A stretch of DNA of 6,068 bases from an uncultured Gammaproteobacteria bacterium. Its GTDB lineage: Bacteria > Pseudomonadota > Gammaproteobacteria > Pseudomonadales > Azotimanducaceae. Under the pieces are notes generated by a model. The model searched no databases. It worked only from the letters and a program-made list of their open reading frames with translations, and was not told the DNA's origin. Where the stretch lies: assembly GCA_913043075.1 (NCBI GenBank), contig CAJWLI010000091.1:1-6068 (forward strand), in the 5' to 3' direction. Below, piece by piece: positions 5,783-6,068 of this stretch. Numbering within the stretch: the first letter of the stretch is position 1; every line of letters begins with the position of its first letter. Made by a program: the position numbers and the translations under genes.

Positions 5783-6068
5783 ATGGGTTATACGAAATTA
5801 GACAGAACGGATGTTCTCGAAGGTTATTATCCTTCTCGTTGGCCTGTTGAGTGTGGCGGAAATCGTAGGCAAAAGGCTTCCTTGGGTGGAGTTTTTGCGC
5901 GAGAGGGAGATCCCGAAGTCGTAAGTGTCACGAATGGGCGATGGAATGTAATGACAATTCATAGAGGTCCCGGAGAGCTTTATCTCTCAGGGACAATGCC
6001 CTCGTTTAAAGGGCCTCCACCCTTCGGCTGGTTGCAAAAATTAGATCCAGAGTCTCTTGATGTAATTT
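5783..6068 (+). CDS. Unidentified protein, N-terminal 95 residues, cut by window edge
   Basis: The frame is open from ATG 5783 to the window end. Its start lies three bases after the methyltransferase stop, so the two are probably in one operon and may be translationally coupled; only a weak purine run (TTAGAAA) serves as ribosome site. There is no signal peptide. Visible segments are 'GYYPSRWPVECGGNRRQKAS' (14-33), 'LGGVFAREGDPEVVSVTNGR' (34-53) and 'FGWLQKLDPESLDVI' (81-95). The alternating short strands and the 'LDPESLDVI' phrase recall beta-propeller proteins, where similar text marks a blade, but this is only an impression. The codon pattern and lack of stops over 95 codons in AT-rich DNA support a real gene. 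I do not recognise the family with confidence. Confidence 0.75.
   Translation, partial: MGYTKLDRTDVLEGYYPSRWPVECGGNRRQKASLGGVFAREGDPEVVSVTNGRWNVMTIHRGPGELYLSGTMPSFKGPPPFGWLQKLDPESLDVI

Noticed and set aside
1..6068. CRISPR, insertion sequence, phage, toxin-antitoxin or defence system
   Set aside because: No direct repeat array, terminal inverted repeats, transposase/integrase motifs or paired small genes were seen; all large frames match ordinary families.

Overview
The window is a stretch of ordinary bacterial chromosome. It is AT-rich (roughly 40% G+C by eye) and densely coded, with short intergenic gaps. It holds seven complete genes, one gene cut by the right edge, and possibly the last codons of another at the left edge. 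The mix of MAPEG membrane proteins, a YeiH-type transporter, a tandem VOC protein, a classical SDR and a COG4798-like exported methyltransferase would suit an uncultured, probably marine, proteobacterium. That assignment is inference. The endonuclease III looks unlike the usual gammaproteobacterial form, so the lineage is left open. I see no rRNA, tRNA, CRISPR array, insertion sequence, integrase, phage gene or att-like repeat.

Layout. Bases 1-169 have no confident gene; one frame is open from the left edge to a stop at 143-145. Bases 170-1015 (+) encode a two-domain VOC/glyoxalase-like protein with a TTG start. A short-chain dehydrogenase on the opposite strand (1052-1942) converges on it across a 36-bp gap. 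A divergent regulatory region (1943-2117) separates the SDR from a run of plus-strand genes: MAPEG protein 1 (2118-2549), a YeiH/UPF0324 membrane protein (2602-3516), a 285-bp non-coding gap with a stem-loop, endonuclease III (3802-4455), MAPEG protein 2 (4509-4922), an exported methyltransferase-fold protein (4997-5779), and an unidentified gene that begins 3 nt after it and runs off the window (5783 onward).

How the genes may fit together. MAPEG 1 with yeiH, nth with MAPEG 2, and the methyltransferase with the partial gene look like short co-directional units. A loose detoxification theme can be seen (VOC lyase/dioxygenase fold, SDR, two MAPEG proteins, putative sulfate/sulfite exporter), but nothing shows that they form one pathway. 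I found no convincing new multi-gene system. The points most worth a second look are the unusual cysteine spacing at the endonuclease III iron-sulfur site, the signal peptide on a SAM-methyltransferase fold, the pair of dissimilar MAPEG proteins, and the nth start region, which has no Shine-Dalgarno and is overlapped by a short upstream ORF.
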